Shown: positions 37,328-46,984, numbered from the stretch's first letter. The stretch: DNA of 64,000 bases from a gamma proteobacterium symbiont of Stewartia floridana (GCA_003676145.1 NAUB01000022.1:186001-250000), one strand, 5' to 3'. Notes: generated from the sequence alone by a model not told the origin. Numbers and translations: made by a program.

Positions 37328-37451
37328 TTCGGCGGAGAACACCGAATGTTCGAGCCGCTCTAATATCAGGCCGACTGCGTTTCGCGCGGTCGGTTTACTA
37401 CGATCGTTTACAGTTGTCGTTGAATCGCAATACTCGACACGATCAACGACA
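37328..37451. repeat. Three further inverted repeats downstream of the structured region
   Basis: TTCGG/CCGAA at 37328-37346, CCGACTGCG/CGCGGTCGG at 37371-37393 (one wobble), and the nine-base perfect TGTCGTTGA/TCAACGACA at 37415-37451 extended by CAG/CTG. They occupy the gap up to the replication-like gene. The last, with a 19-base centre, has the form of a protein-binding site such as a Rep or relaxase target. Confidence 0.6.
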
Positions 37452-37500
37452 CTGTGAAATGACAAATAGGCACGGAGGTGAAATGCCTCTTTACGCATTG

Positions 37501-37947
37501 TCACTTCCTGCCACCTTTGGGGAGAATTTTCCGTATATCCTGCATATGCTTGGAAACTTCACCGCAACTCCGGCGACACTTTCGAGACACTTCCTTTTCG
37601 CGTGCCGTCTCCCGCCTTTTCTCCTCTAGTTTCCGGCGTTGTTCTAGGCGATCTGCCACGGCTAACGCTAGCTCTGGTTGAAAACCTTCTTCCCCAATGT
37701 TTTCTAGAATCCCCTTGATATAGCCAATAGGATTATCAACACGTGTTAACTCAATACGCCCGGTGAGCTCGTGGACGATCATCTGAGCATCACGAGAGTG
37801 AGCCGACAGTAGTCGAGCAATCCCTTTCCGTTGTGACGGACTGACTTCCTTATGGAAGACAAGCCCAAACTCGACGACTGAACCGAAATAATCGCTTGCT
37901 TCAGTTGTTGTTGTTGTAATCTCTGAATTAATCTCTGTATATGGCAC
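37501..37947 (-). CDS. Hypothetical protein, C-terminal part of a replication-type protein
   Basis: About 148 residues from a GTG (37947) with GGGGAG nine bases upstream; a TTG at 37986 is an alternative. It opens with PYTEINSEITTTTTEAS, the type of Thr/Glu-rich linker that follows the winged-helix part in DnaD-like phage and plasmid replication proteins. NPIGYIKGILENIGEEGFQPE follows, typical of the C-terminal part, with a basic Arg/Lys-rich tail (EKRRETAREKEVSRK). I suspect it is the detached C-terminal half of the gene at 38318-38662. No function is claimed. Confidence 0.5.
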   Translation of the reverse strand: MPYTEINSEITTTTTEASDYFGSVVEFGLVFHKEVSPSQRKGIARLLSAHSRDAQMIVHELTGRIELTRVDNPIGYIKGILENIGEEGFQPELALAVADRLEQRRKLEEKRRETAREKEVSRKCRRSCGEVSKHMQDIRKILPKGGRK

Positions 37948-38041
37948 TTCGCATAACTCCCCTTCTAGAGCGCTGAATCCCCACAACGCGGAATGTCAGT
38001 CTGTAATTCTTACTAGCCCGCTTGGACAGCGGCCACAAAAC

Positions 38042-38314
38042 TCAAATTCGAGCTCCCATTCCCACCCGGCAGATTAATCGGGGCCATTTCCTGCCAGTCG
38101 ACAGGATGTTCCTTACCGACACCGCCTTGTCTCTCCAATCGAACCGCCCCCAATACCTTTTGGTTAACGGCTCACTCAAACGTGAGCCAGGAGCGCCGAT
38201 GTCTAACGCAGTAACGAACGCGAACTGCTCGCCCTGCGCCGTGCAAATCTCATTCGCGCAACGAGGATCGTCGTCGTCGAATACGAGATTGCCGAACTCG
38301 TTTACTACCCTCAT
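38042..38314 (-). CDS. Hypothetical protein
   Basis: A 90-residue open frame from an ATG with AGG upstream, starting MRVVNEFGNLVFDDDDPRC. It is not recognised. It occupies the space between the N-terminal (38318-38662) and possible C-terminal (37501-37947) parts of a replication-type protein, beginning three bases after the upstream stop. It may be a real small gene or part of a decayed region. Confidence 0.4.
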   Translation of the reverse strand: MRVVNEFGNLVFDDDDPRCANEICTAQGEQFAFVTALDIGAPGSRLSEPLTKRYWGRFDWRDKAVSVRNILSTGRKWPRLICRVGMGARI

Positions 38315-38317
38315 CTC

Positions 38318-38662
38318 TTACCTACCTACTGTCTCTCGAAGTGCGTCCTGGATTACCTGGACGTTCACCCTGTAGTGCATATCAGTCCCCGGCCTCCTTC
38401 CCTTACGGGTTTCATCCATGAACCCTAGCGCCACGAGCTTTTTCCGCGCCCCCTGAAGCTCGTATCTGGTCAGTCCAGTTTCTTCTTCCCATTCTTTCAT
38501 CGACTTCCAGAACCACCCGCCCTCGAGAGCGGAACGCGGACTCCAGTAGAGGGCCTGGGACAACAGCAAGGCCGCTTTAACGCATCCTGCAAGGTCGGCG
38601 AAGACCTTGTAGTAGGCGATTGGCCGATACTCCTCGCCCAACAACTCCTCCCTCTCAGTCAT
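38318..38662 (-). CDS. DnaD-like helix-turn-helix replication protein, N-terminal part
   Basis: A 114-residue protein. The segment RPIAYYKVFADLAGCVKAAL, then LLSQALYWSPR and FWKSMKEWEEETGLTRYELQ, and RKGRRPGTDMHYRVN is the winged-helix core of DnaD/phage replication-type proteins on integrative elements, with the helix-turn-helix in the TGLTRYELQGARKKL block. The start ATG (38662) lies inside the excisionase gene end with GAGG upstream. Full-length relatives are around 250-300 residues, so this is short. Confidence 0.65.
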   Translation of the reverse strand: MTEREELLGEEYRPIAYYKVFADLAGCVKAALLLSQALYWSPRSALEGGWFWKSMKEWEEETGLTRYELQGARKKLVALGFMDETRKGRRPGTDMHYRVNVQVIQDALRETVGR

Positions 38663-38927
38663 AAAAGACCTCGGTTTCTGTAGTTTTTCGGGGTCTTCCA
38701 CGGCCGCGAGACGGTTCGTCAGGCATTTCCCCGGGGATTTGCTCCACGGATAGTTTCCTTAGCCACTCGCTGAACAAACGACGAGGAAACAATCTACGCC
38801 TACCGATCTTGATGCTCGGCGGCATAGGAGCACATTTGCAGGACAGACGATTTCGGGCTGTACCAACTGAAATATGCAATTCGGCTGCAACCTCCTCGAT
38901 TGTCAAGAATATTTCCTGGCTTTCCAC
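38655..38927 (-). CDS. AlpA-like excisionase / HTH regulator
   Basis: A 90-residue MerR-like helix-turn-helix protein: FLTIEEVAAELHISVGTARN with the typical AlpA/excisionase helix, then a wing with PPSIKIGRRRLFPRRLFSEWL. AlpA proteins activate integrase or bias excision in P4-like elements. I start at a GTG (38927) with GGAG seven bases upstream; a TTG-initiated extension is weaker. It overlaps the replication-type gene by eight bases. Confidence 0.8.
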   Translation of the reverse strand: MESQEIFLTIEEVAAELHISVGTARNRLSCKCAPMPPSIKIGRRRLFPRRLFSEWLRKLSVEQIPGEMPDEPSRGRGRPRKTTETEVFYD

Positions 38928-39063
38928 TGATTTACTCCGTTGATTCGTTAACTGATGTTTCGCATTATTATTCAAGGTGTTATCATCTGAAAATACGGAA
39001 CAAAAAATAATTTAGCGAATCATTCCGACGACTTTAGAACGCCCAACGAATACTTGGCTGACT

Positions 39064-40086
39064 ATGGATATGAAAAAAACTGTGCGGCGCCGCGGTAGGC
39101 AGCCGAACGCCATCTGCCGAAAACCAGCAGATTTTTACCGGACAAAAACATGGGCCAGATTACTTAAAGACTGCGCAACACCCGACCTGTCGCGAAGCAA
39201 AGCCGAGCAGGGACCGACAGTCCGAGAGATCAGTACAAACCGGGGGATCGGTTTGCCGATATCACAATGGAAGGAGTGGTGGGATGGAAGCACATACCCC
39301 AATAAGAAAACTGCCGAGAAATTCGATAACGATGCCGAACTCAACAAACTTCTAGAATGGCTAAAACCCGCTCCTTACGGCCATCCGATGCAGCGTCATT
39401 TTGTCGCGATTGACGCACTCGTTTATTCGTATTCAACTGAAGACTCCAGGCGGGATGAGAGCCTAAAAAATGCTGCGGAAATTATGGATGCAATTCACCA
39501 CCAATGGGCTCCACTCCACACGGGCGCCAAAGGGGTGTTCGGCTGCCTTTCGCGTATCGAAAAGAGTGATTACGGCATTGCCTACTCGTCTTCTTATAGT
39601 CCGCTTACGCTAAGCACACCGGAAGACTCAGAAAAATTTCAAGATTCGCTATCGACTTTTTACGACCCGTTTCTCCCAAACAGCATTATCGTTTTTATGC
39701 TGGCTTTGAAGCTATACAACCTACTGCCCACCTACCACCACGACAAACACTGGGTACTTGACCTTGTCTCCGCATTGATGGCGATGCACGCATTCAAGAA
39801 CGTGAAAAACATACAAGACGAACTTGCCACTCCGAGCGTGATCGGAAACATGGCTGACTATGTGATTCGCACACTCGAAGAAGAAACGCAAATTGACGCT
39901 CTTTTAGACCTCACCACACAGATATCGGACGCTTACCAACTAGACGAAGACGCGGTCGTCAAGACACTTCTCTTCATGTACGCCCTTTACCATGAAGTAA
40001 TGAAAGAAATCGACTTGTCGCCCATCGACATAGGGGATAAATTGCTCGATGCGGCAAATAAAAACCTCGCCGAAGCGGGGTTCTAA
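39064..40086 (+). CDS. Hypothetical protein
   Basis: A 340-residue protein with no recognised domain. The N-terminus is very basic with an AT-hook-like tract (KKTVRRRGRQPNAICRK), the rest is mixed helical with many aromatic residues. It is divergent from the excisionase gene and convergent with the integrase gene on the element's integrase side. The location between excisionase and integrase is shared by cargo or regulator genes of P4-type islands. It could be a DNA-binding or defence-associated protein. Confidence 0.6.
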   Translation: MDMKKTVRRRGRQPNAICRKPADFYRTKTWARLLKDCATPDLSRSKAEQGPTVREISTNRGIGLPISQWKEWWDGSTYPNKKTAEKFDNDAELNKLLEWLKPAPYGHPMQRHFVAIDALVYSYSTEDSRRDESLKNAAEIMDAIHHQWAPLHTGAKGVFGCLSRIEKSDYGIAYSSSYSPLTLSTPEDSEKFQDSLSTFYDPFLPNSIIVFMLALKLYNLLPTYHHDKHWVLDLVSALMAMHAFKNVKNIQDELATPSVIGNMADYVIRTLEEETQIDALLDLTTQISDAYQLDEDAVVKTLLFMYALYHEVMKEIDLSPIDIGDKLLDAANKNLAEAGF

Positions 40087-40193
40087 TTCAACGCATCAAC
40101 CATCTAAATTAAATGTAGTGAAGCATGACCGACAGGCAAGCATTTCGTGATGGCGCACGACAAACCGGGGTGTGACAGCAAGCTAGTATAGAG

Positions 40194-41444
40194 CTAAGAC
40201 TTTCCAATCACTTCATCCAAGCGATCACACCAGCGTTGAAGCCAGTCGCCAACCTCAGACTCGTATTTATGCAGGTTGTAGATACCAGCAACCCCTCCGA
40301 CAACGTGCCCCATAGCGGCTTCCGCGACTTCATGCGGGCATTTCAAGCGAGCCAACCCCGTCCGACAGGTTCTACGCAAATCGTGCGGAACCCAAGGCTC
40401 GATTTTTGGCAACTTATCCTGAGTTTTAAGAAGCCAAAGCCTCTCGGTGATCGATTTCTGCTGGACATGCCCGCCCTTAGGAGAAGGGCATAGCCATTCA
40501 TCGTTCGGCCGAAGAAGGCGCTCGGCATTGAGCCAATCCCGAACCTGGCGAGGTAGCCGGACCGTTCTCGAAACGCCTGTTTTCGTATCACCCAGATGCC
40601 AAGTCCCGTCATCGAGATTGAATTGTCTCCAACGAGCCGAGATAGCCTCGCCGGAACGACAACCCACTTGAAGGGTTAACATCATCGCTCGACGATGGTT
40701 CGGCGTCACGATCCCTGGCTGGTTAAGCCATTCCCACCAAACTTTCAGTTCATCGTCTGAAATGACGCGCTTGCGGCGGCGAGGCGAAAGACTGACATTC
40801 GAGGCTTTTAGCGACTGCTGGGCCAACACAGCAGGATTGGCGAAATCATCTGGGAGCGAATCCCTTAATATTGCCTGCTCAAAAGCAGCAACCATCTCGC
40901 ACAGCAGCCTTCCAGCCTGAACGCTGTTACCGGCATCAATCTGTTTATTTATAACTTCCAGAATATCTCTGCGAGTCAGGTCAGCCGCCAGGCGCTCCCC
41001 CAGAATTGAAACGACACAAGCATTCAGCATTCTTTCAGCCTCTTTTGCGCCTTTTTCTTTTCTCCTCGGATAAACAGTACGTTTAAGGTAGTCCTCGATC
41101 ATATCGGCAAACGTGAAACCGGAATGCCTTCTCTCCGCCTCTTCCTTCTCTTTCCGCTTGCTTTCACGGACTACACTCGCAGGATCGACCCCTTTCAACC
41201 TAAGGCCCTTCAACTCCTGTAATTCGACACGAGCGCTAGCCAGATGCATGTCACGCAAATGACCAATAGTTAGTCGCTTGAGCTTTCCCGTTACAGGATG
41301 CCGGTAGCGATACCAAAAAGTGACCCCTCTCGCACCTCTCGTAACACGAAGACCTTCGTTTTCCGCGATATCCGCCAACGTCTCCCCGACCTTCATTTTC
41401 TCTATAGCTCGGTTAGTAATAGCCTTTCGCGTATAATTGGTCAC
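40194..41444 (-). CDS. P4-type tyrosine integrase
   Basis: A 416-residue integrase: N-terminal DUF4102-type segment (RGARGVTFWYRYRHPVTGK), a SAM-like core-binding domain, and the catalytic domain with the Arg in GCRSGEAISARW, H-D-L-R-R-T, the later GHVVGG His, and Tyr in GIYNLHKYE. It starts at GTG with AAGG seven bases upstream. Transcription runs inward from the mutS side, so the attachment site should lie between 41445 and the start of mutS. No tRNA is present there; I could not define the attachment core. Confidence 0.92.
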   Translation of the reverse strand: MTNYTRKAITNRAIEKMKVGETLADIAENEGLRVTRGARGVTFWYRYRHPVTGKLKRLTIGHLRDMHLASARVELQELKGLRLKGVDPASVVRESKRKEKEEAERRHSGFTFADMIEDYLKRTVYPRRKEKGAKEAERMLNACVVSILGERLAADLTRRDILEVINKQIDAGNSVQAGRLLCEMVAAFEQAILRDSLPDDFANPAVLAQQSLKASNVSLSPRRRKRVISDDELKVWWEWLNQPGIVTPNHRRAMMLTLQVGCRSGEAISARWRQFNLDDGTWHLGDTKTGVSRTVRLPRQVRDWLNAERLLRPNDEWLCPSPKGGHVQQKSITERLWLLKTQDKLPKIEPWVPHDLRRTCRTGLARLKCPHEVAEAAMGHVVGGVAGIYNLHKYESEVGDWLQRWCDRLDEVIGKS

Positions 41445-41599
41445 TGGTATACCTTAATTGTTAAATTCGCGAAACACATGGTATATCAAATACAGTTTTC
41501 TTGGTACACATATGCCGTGACTCAACGTGATGCCGAGTTACACTAGATTACTAAAAATGATAATCGCCAGAAATTTATATTGAATATTTTCAGTAAGTT

Positions 41600-44200
41600 A
41601 TGTCAAACAGCTCAATAAAAACAGGGGGCAAGAGCGCTAAGCATACACCCATGATGCAGCAGTATCTGCGCATCAAGGGCGAGCACCCCAACATGCTGGT
41701 CTTCTACCGCATGGGGGATTTTTACGAACTCTTTTTTGCCGATGCGGAGAAGGCTGCCAGGCTGCTCGATATCACCCTGACCAAACGGGGCCAGTCGGCG
41801 GGCAAACCGATTCCCATGGCCGGGGTTCCCTACCATGCGGCCGAGGGCTATCTGGCACGGCTGGTGAAGCTTGGCGAGTCGGTGGCGATCTGTGAGCAGA
41901 TCGGCGATCCAGCCACCACCAAAGGCCCGGTGGAGCGCAAGGTGGTGCGTATAGTCACCCCAGGCACCCTTACCGATGAGGCCCTATTGGAAGAGCGGCA
42001 GGAGAACCTGCTGGTCTCAGTCAATGAACATAAGGATGGACTGGGAGTGGCTGCACTGGATCTGGCCAGCGGTCGCTTCACCATTCAGCAGGTGGCCACT
42101 CTGGAGGCTTTGGGGGGAGAGCTGGAGCGCCTCAATCCGGCGGAAATCCTGCTTGATGAGGATTCGTCCCTGCCAGAGCGCATCAGCCTGAATGGCGGCA
42201 TCACCCGTCGTCCGCTATGGCATTTCGACTTCGACTCAGCGGAGCAGCTACTGAGCAAGCAGTTCGGCACCCGCGACCTGGGCGGCTTCGGCTGTCAGGA
42301 TCTCCCCTACGCGGTGGGTGCTGCCGGTTGCCTGCTGCAGTATGTGGAGGAGACCCAGTTTGGCGCCCTGCCCCATATCCGCGGCCTGCAGGTTGAGCAC
42401 CGGGACCACAGTGTAATCATCGATGGGGCCACGCGAAGGAACCTTGAACTGATCCACTCGCTCAGCGGTCAGTCGCAACACACCCTGGCCGGCATCATGG
42501 ACCGTACGGTCACCGCGATGGGCAGCCGCAAACTCAAGCGCTGGATCAGTCAACCCCAGCGGGAACGAATGACGGTTGCCAATCGCCATGCCACCATCCA
42601 GGCACTGTTGGAGTCGGACCTCTATCCGGCGCTGCAGGAGATCCTGCAGGGCATCGGCGACATCGAACGTATTCTTGCACGCATCGCCCTGAAGAGCGCC
42701 CGCCCGAGAGACCTCTCCACCTTGCGCGATGCACTTGGCGCCCTGCCCCAGCTGCAACCGCTGCTGGCAGGTCTCGACAGCCCCTTGACCCAATCCCTGG
42801 CGCTTGAGATCGGCGAACACCCGCAACAGCATCAACTGCTGATGACAGCCATCATCGAACAGCCACCGATGCTGATCCGTGACGGCGGGGTGATCGCTAA
42901 AGGCTATGATGCGGAGCTGGATGAACTGCGCGCCCTCTCCCAGAATGCCGATCAGTTTCTGCTCGATCTGGAGAGCCGGGAACGGGAGCGTACCGGGATC
43001 GCCAATCTCAAAGTGAGCTACAACCGGGTACACGGCTACTACATCGAGATCAGCCGCAGCCAGTCGGACAAGGCGCCGGACGATTACGTTCGTCGTCAGA
43101 CCCTGAAGGGTGCCGAGCGCTTCATCACCCCGGAGCTGAAGAAGTTCGAGGATCAGGTACTGAGCGCCAGAGAGCGCTCCCTGAGCCGGGAGAAACTGCT
43201 CTATGAGCAGCTGCTTGAACGCCTGGCTGAGTCACTGCCCGCGCTGCAACAGTGCGCGGAAGGTCTCTCCCATCTGGATGTGCTTTGCAATCTGGCGGAA
43301 CGGGCGCAGAGCCTCAATCTGGTCCGTCCGGAACTGGTGGAAGAACCCGGAGTGAAGATTGTCGACGGCCGCCACCCGGTGGTCGAGCAGGTCAGCCAGG
43401 ATCCCTTCGTCGCCAACAGCGTGACCCTCGACCAGCAGCAGCGGATGCTGGTGATCACCGGCCCCAACATGGGTGGTAAATCGACCTTCATGCGACAGAT
43501 CGCGATCATCACCCTGCTCGCCTATGCGGGTAGTTTTGTACCGGCCGCTTCGGCACAGCTGGGACCGATCGACCGGATCTTCTCCCGTATCGGGGCCTCA
43601 GATGATCTGGCCGGAGGTCGCTCCACCTTCATGGTCGAGATGGAAGAGACCGCCAATATTCTGCACAACGCCACCGAGCAGAGTCTGGTCCTGATGGATG
43701 AGGTGGGGCGTGGCACCTCTACCTTCGACGGGCTCTCACTGGCCTGGGCCTGCGCTGTGGAACTGGCCACCTACCTGCGCGCCTTCACCCTCTTCGCCAC
43801 CCACTATTTCGAGCTCACCACCCTACCTGAAGAGTATCCGGGGATTGCCAATCTACACCTGGATGCGGTTGAGCACGGTGATACCATTGTGTTTCTCCAT
43901 GCGGTCCGAGAGGGCCCGGCCAACCAGAGTTATGGACTGCAGGTGGCAACCCTGGCAGGCGTCCCGAAAACCGTCATCAAGAAAGCCAGGCAACGGCTGC
44001 TGGAACTCGAGGCCAGCGCGCAAAGACATGCGGAACAGCAGCAGAGCCAACTGCCCCTATTCAACCTTTCACCAGAGCCTGCCGAGCCCTCCGCTGTGGA
44101 GACCCTGCTGGAGCGGATCGATCCCGACGATCTGACCCCGCGTCAGGCATTGGAACAACTCTATCTGTTGAAAGAGAAACTGGAATCCAGTGAACCCTGA
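41600..44200 (+). CDS. mutS: DNA mismatch repair protein MutS
   Basis: A full-length 866-residue mismatch-recognition ATPase. It begins with a basic tail, then the mismatch-binding [18 protein letters not shown] (F-x-E in DFYELF), the connector and core, and the C-terminal ATPase with Walker [11 protein letters not shown], followed by [16 protein letters not shown] [14 protein letters not shown] and FATHYFEL. The final part is the dimerisation tail. Starting ATG is 41600. The upstream 155 bases is the right junction of the element, so the element may have separated mutS from its native promoter region. Confidence 0.98.
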   Translation: MSNSSIKTGGKSAKHTPMMQQYLRIKGEHPNMLVFYRMGDFYELFFADAEKAARLLDITLTKRGQSAGKPIPMAGVPYHAAEGYLARLVKLGESVAICEQIGDPATTKGPVERKVVRIVTPGTLTDEALLEERQENLLVSVNEHKDGLGVAALDLASGRFTIQQVATLEALGGELERLNPAEILLDEDSSLPERISLNGGITRRPLWHFDFDSAEQLLSKQFGTRDLGGFGCQDLPYAVGAAGCLLQYVEETQFGALPHIRGLQVEHRDHSVIIDGATRRNLELIHSLSGQSQHTLAGIMDRTVTAMGSRKLKRWISQPQRERMTVANRHATIQALLESDLYPALQEILQGIGDIERILARIALKSARPRDLSTLRDALGALPQLQPLLAGLDSPLTQSLALEIGEHPQQHQLLMTAIIEQPPMLIRDGGVIAKGYDAELDELRALSQNADQFLLDLESRERERTGIANLKVSYNRVHGYYIEISRSQSDKAPDDYVRRQTLKGAERFITPELKKFEDQVLSARERSLSREKLLYEQLLERLAESLPALQQCAEGLSHLDVLCNLAERAQSLNLVRPELVEEPGVKIVDGRHPVVEQVSQDPFVANSVTLDQQQRMLVITGPNMGGKSTFMRQIAIITLLAYAGSFVPAASAQLGPIDRIFSRIGASDDLAGGRSTFMVEMEETANILHNATEQSLVLMDEVGRGTSTFDGLSLAWACAVELATYLRAFTLFATHYFELTTLPEEYPGIANLHLDAVEHGDTIVFLHAVREGPANQSYGLQVATLAGVPKTVIKKARQRLLELEASAQRHAEQQQSQLPLFNLSPEPAEPSAVETLLERIDPDDLTPRQALEQLYLLKEKLESSEP

Positions 44201-44232
44201 ATTCCCAACCATTACCATCACCGAGGTGTTTG

Positions 44233-44442
44233 ATGAGCGATCATGTCTATAAAAAGATTCAGTTAGTCGGTTCTTCCCAGAGCAGTAGCGACGATGCCAT
44301 TCGCAATGCCATCGCACGGGCGGGCGAGACCATCAGTAACATGGGTTGGTTCGAAGTGGTGGAGACCCGCGGTCACATCGAGGATGGGCAGGTGGCTCAC
44401 TGGCAGGTAACGATCGATATCGGTTTTCGTTTGAAGGATTGA
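44233..44442 (+). CDS. Dodecin family flavoprotein
   Basis: A 69-residue protein: [26 protein letters not shown], with VYKKIELVGTS-like start, and [21 protein letters not shown]. Dodecins make 12-subunit cages binding FMN or riboflavin dimers and may store flavin. The aromatic Trp in the GQVAHWQV segment is the flavin-stacking position in the family. It begins at the ATG after a TTG, 33 bases after mutS. Confidence 0.92.
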   Translation: MSDHVYKKIQLVGSSQSSSDDAIRNAIARAGETISNMGWFEVVETRGHIEDGQVAHWQVTIDIGFRLKD

Positions 44443-44665
44443 TCTACAAATCATTCAAGAGCTTATCTGCATGGAAGCAGTGGCTGCGCCTGTATTGATT
44501 TTGCAAAACTGATGGGCGGGCCTGTCTCAACCTATGATAATCAGATAATTGATAGGATAGGCGCATTAAGGTAAACCCTCATTTCATGGGGTATTCACCA
44601 CCATGTTCAATTGCTTCGCAGCGACCTAAATTGGAATGTGACACTTTTATGAAGGAGTCACGCCA

Positions 44666-45106
44666 ATGGATGCACGTAAAAATCCAAGAACAAAAACATC
44701 CTTTCAGGTCACCTTTGTATCCAAAGCCAATGGGGTCAGCCAAAACCGGATCATTTCCGACATCAGCCAATCAGGTCTGTTTGCCAATGCAATGAGCGGC
44801 GCCAAGCTCAACGACCACTATCGGGTGCTATTCAGGAGACCGGGACAGATCGAGTCGATGCAATTGAACGCACAGGTCACGCGCATCGATAGCCACGGTT
44901 CCGCACTGGCATTCCGTCAACTCGATCCACAGGAGAGCCGTTTTTTATCGGAGTTGACCAATCCCAACTGGGATGGCAAGGATCTGCTGGAAGGGGTAAT
45001 CAAGCACGGCGTTCTCGAAAACACCACAAGCTTCGCCTCCTGCATGCGCTTGACCTCACTGCTCAGCAGCGACTATCGCTTCACATCCAGGGGGGGTATC
45101 AACTGA
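44666..45106 (+). CDS. PilZ-domain protein
   Basis: A 146-residue protein. The c-di-GMP binding pattern is visible: RKNPRTK (R-x3-R) at the start, and IISDISQSGLFAN (D/N-x-S-x-x-G) about 25 residues later, then the beta-barrel strands AQVTRIDSHGSALAF. It likely senses cyclic-di-GMP and regulates motility or surface traits. Start ATG with GGAG upstream. The last 45 residues extend beyond the domain and are of unknown role. The gap 44443-44665 holds no gene. Confidence 0.85.
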   Translation: MDARKNPRTKTSFQVTFVSKANGVSQNRIISDISQSGLFANAMSGAKLNDHYRVLFRRPGQIESMQLNAQVTRIDSHGSALAFRQLDPQESRFLSELTNPNWDGKDLLEGVIKHGVLENTTSFASCMRLTSLLSSDYRFTSRGGIN

Positions 45107-45169
45107 GCGAGCCGATGGACGCAATCGTCCATCTGTGCTGGCGGCCAGGCCTAGTAGAGTCTGTTAAGA

Positions 45170-45934
45170 CTAATCCTCAAACTCCAGAGAGAGCTCGCCG
45201 AGGGTAATACGGTCCCCATTGTTCAACTCAACTCCGCCTGCCTTGATCGGTTTGCCATTGATCTTCGGTACGTTGTCGCCACCGACCTTCAACAGGAAGT
45301 AACCGTTATGACGATGATTGATCAGGACCAGGTCACCGCCCGGTTTTCCAACACTGAAGAAGGAGCGATCGATCACCCGCTCCTCACCTTTATGATCACC
45401 CTCAAGAAAACGTACTTTTGCGGTGCCATTCTGGGACGGACTGCCACTCGGAGCTGCTGAGGGAGTGGCCGGTTTGACTGCCGAAACAGCCGCTGTCGTT
45501 GGCGCTTTATGATCAGCTGCCGGTGATGAGGAAAATGCCGGTTTGGCCTGTTGCGCTGGTGCTGACGCAGGCTCTGACGGAGCAGACTGAACAGGTTTGA
45601 TAACCACAGTGCGATCCGGATCTTCCTCTTCCATCTCATGATGAGGAAGCTGTGCAATGTAACGCAGGTTGTACTTGCCGATTTCAATCAAGTCCCCATG
45701 CTTGAGAAACCTTTTGGTAATCAAATCCCCATTCACACGGGTACCGTTGGTGCTGCCTTCATCCTCGATCGAGAAGCCACGAAAGACACGCAGCAGAGTA
45801 GCGTGATGGCGACTGACAGAGCGATCGCCGAGACAGACATCACAAGTCGCATCCCGTCCGATCAACAGTCGCTTATCTACAAGAGGAAACTCTTGCGGGG
45901 ACTCATCGTCACTCAGAACTACGAGTTTTTCCAT
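45170..45934 (-). CDS. FHA-domain protein
   Basis: A 254-residue protein with two forkhead-associated-like regions. The first, residues about 20-90, has LLIGRDATCDVCLGDRSVSRHHATL with the G-R, S-x-x-H phosphothreonine-binding residues and DEGSTNGTRVNG. A Pro/Ala/Ser-rich linker (about 110-170) follows, then a second domain (ERVIDRSFFSVGKPGGD...HNGYFLLK...INGKPIKAGGVELNNGDRI) that is degenerate at the binding site. It sits 35 bases after the PP2C gene and is probably a reader of Ser/Thr phosphorylation controlled by that phosphatase. Confidence 0.9.
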   Translation of the reverse strand: MEKLVVLSDDESPQEFPLVDKRLLIGRDATCDVCLGDRSVSRHHATLLRVFRGFSIEDEGSTNGTRVNGDLITKRFLKHGDLIEIGKYNLRYIAQLPHHEMEEEDPDRTVVIKPVQSAPSEPASAPAQQAKPAFSSSPAADHKAPTTAAVSAVKPATPSAAPSGSPSQNGTAKVRFLEGDHKGEERVIDRSFFSVGKPGGDLVLINHRHNGYFLLKVGGDNVPKINGKPIKAGGVELNNGDRITLGELSLEFED

Positions 45935-45969
45935 ACTTCATCTACCCAAAGTATTCATTTATGGCTTTT

Positions 45970-46719
45970 TCATTGTTCAGTGCTTAATTGTGGCCGCACG
46001 ACGATTACTGAGATGTTATCGACACCACCACAGCGACAGGCGAAATCGACCAGTTCATTCACCTGCTGCTCAAGATCCAGATTATTGTTTTCAAGGATAC
46101 TTTGCATTTCATCATCCGTCACCATACCGGTCAGTCCATCCGAGCAGAACAGATAGAGGTCACCCTGCTCCACTTCCGATTCGGCAATATCAGACACAAT
46201 CTCAGTTTGCGATCCCAGTGCTCTCGAAAGCACATTGGTGGGAACACCTGCCATCATCGCCTCTTCCATATTGGCAAAGTCACCCAGGTTGATCATCTCC
46301 TGGATCAGTGTATGGTCTATCGTCAACTGCTCCAATCGACCTTGACGTAACCTGTAGAGTCGTGAGTCACCAACATGGGCATAACGAATACTGTTGTTGT
46401 CGAACACCCCTAATACCAGCGTTGTTCCCATTCCCTGATACTCGGGCACTTGTTCGGCCAGCTCCAGAATAGCCTGATTGACAGTCTCAATCGACATTTG
46501 CATGGATGACTGATCAGGCATGGTGTCACTGCTCCTGCCGACGATCAGATGGCTCGACAGCAGATCAACGGCCAACTCGCTGGCCACTTCACCGGCATTG
46601 GCTCCCCCCATACCATCGGCCAGAATCAGCACTCCAAGATCAGGGTCACCGCCGATTGCGTCTTCGTTTTGCTCTCGCACCATACCTTTATCGGTACGCA
46701 TGGCCACTTCTATAATCAA
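45970..46719 (-). CDS. PP2C-family Ser/Thr phosphatase
   Basis: A 249-residue phosphatase. Motifs: RTDKGMVREQNEDAIGGDPD (metal-binding Asp), LILADGMGGANAGEVAS (D-G-M-G-G), HVGDSRLYRLRQGRLEQLT and YLFCSDGLTGMVTDDEM, and GGVDNISVIVV with the final Asp-Asn. It starts at TTG (46719) with GGGAG five bases upstream; the TTG twelve bases earlier has no spacing. Together with the FHA protein it fits a stress or type VI secretion control pair. No kinase gene is in the window. Confidence 0.92.
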   Translation of the reverse strand: MIIEVAMRTDKGMVREQNEDAIGGDPDLGVLILADGMGGANAGEVASELAVDLLSSHLIVGRSSDTMPDQSSMQMSIETVNQAILELAEQVPEYQGMGTTLVLGVFDNNSIRYAHVGDSRLYRLRQGRLEQLTIDHTLIQEMINLGDFANMEEAMMAGVPTNVLSRALGSQTEIVSDIAESEVEQGDLYLFCSDGLTGMVTDDEMQSILENNNLDLEQQVNELVDFACRCGGVDNISVIVVRPQLSTEQ

Positions 46720-46805
46720 GCTATCTCCCAACTCCGCTTTTTTTGATTGAGATCAAAGATTGACGGATCTGCTGACGACCACATCAAGATCTGATCAAAC
46801 ATAAA

Positions 46806-46858
46806 GGACCAGCCCGGTAATCTCAACTGTGTAAATTACCAGACTAGTCCATTTTTTT
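46806..46858. terminator. Hairpin with T-run between dsbC and the PP2C gene
   Basis: GGACC-AG...GGTAAT pairs with ATTACC...CT-AGTCC (46806-46850) followed by ATTTTTTT on the plus strand and TTTATGTTT on the minus strand. No plus-strand gene reads into it; the minus-strand dsbC transcript would. The rest of the 46720-46984 gap shows no gene. Confidence 0.45.
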
Positions 46859-46984
46859 CAGGTAGGGTTGTGGCGGATCCAATTCCACACTGAATCTGGG
46901 GTAGGAATTGTTATCCCGGAAGCCCGATTCAGTTAACAACAGGTACTCTTTATCGATCTCCCCGGCAGTATGCCGGATTGATCT

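Noticed and set aside
36758..37504. A 248-codon minus-strand open frame across the hairpin-rich region
   Set aside because: It crosses many perfect hairpins and has low-complexity, non-protein-like composition; the hairpins indicate nucleic-acid function.
42248..43033. A 261-codon open frame opposite mutS
   Set aside because: It lies wholly inside mutS and carries no recognisable motif.
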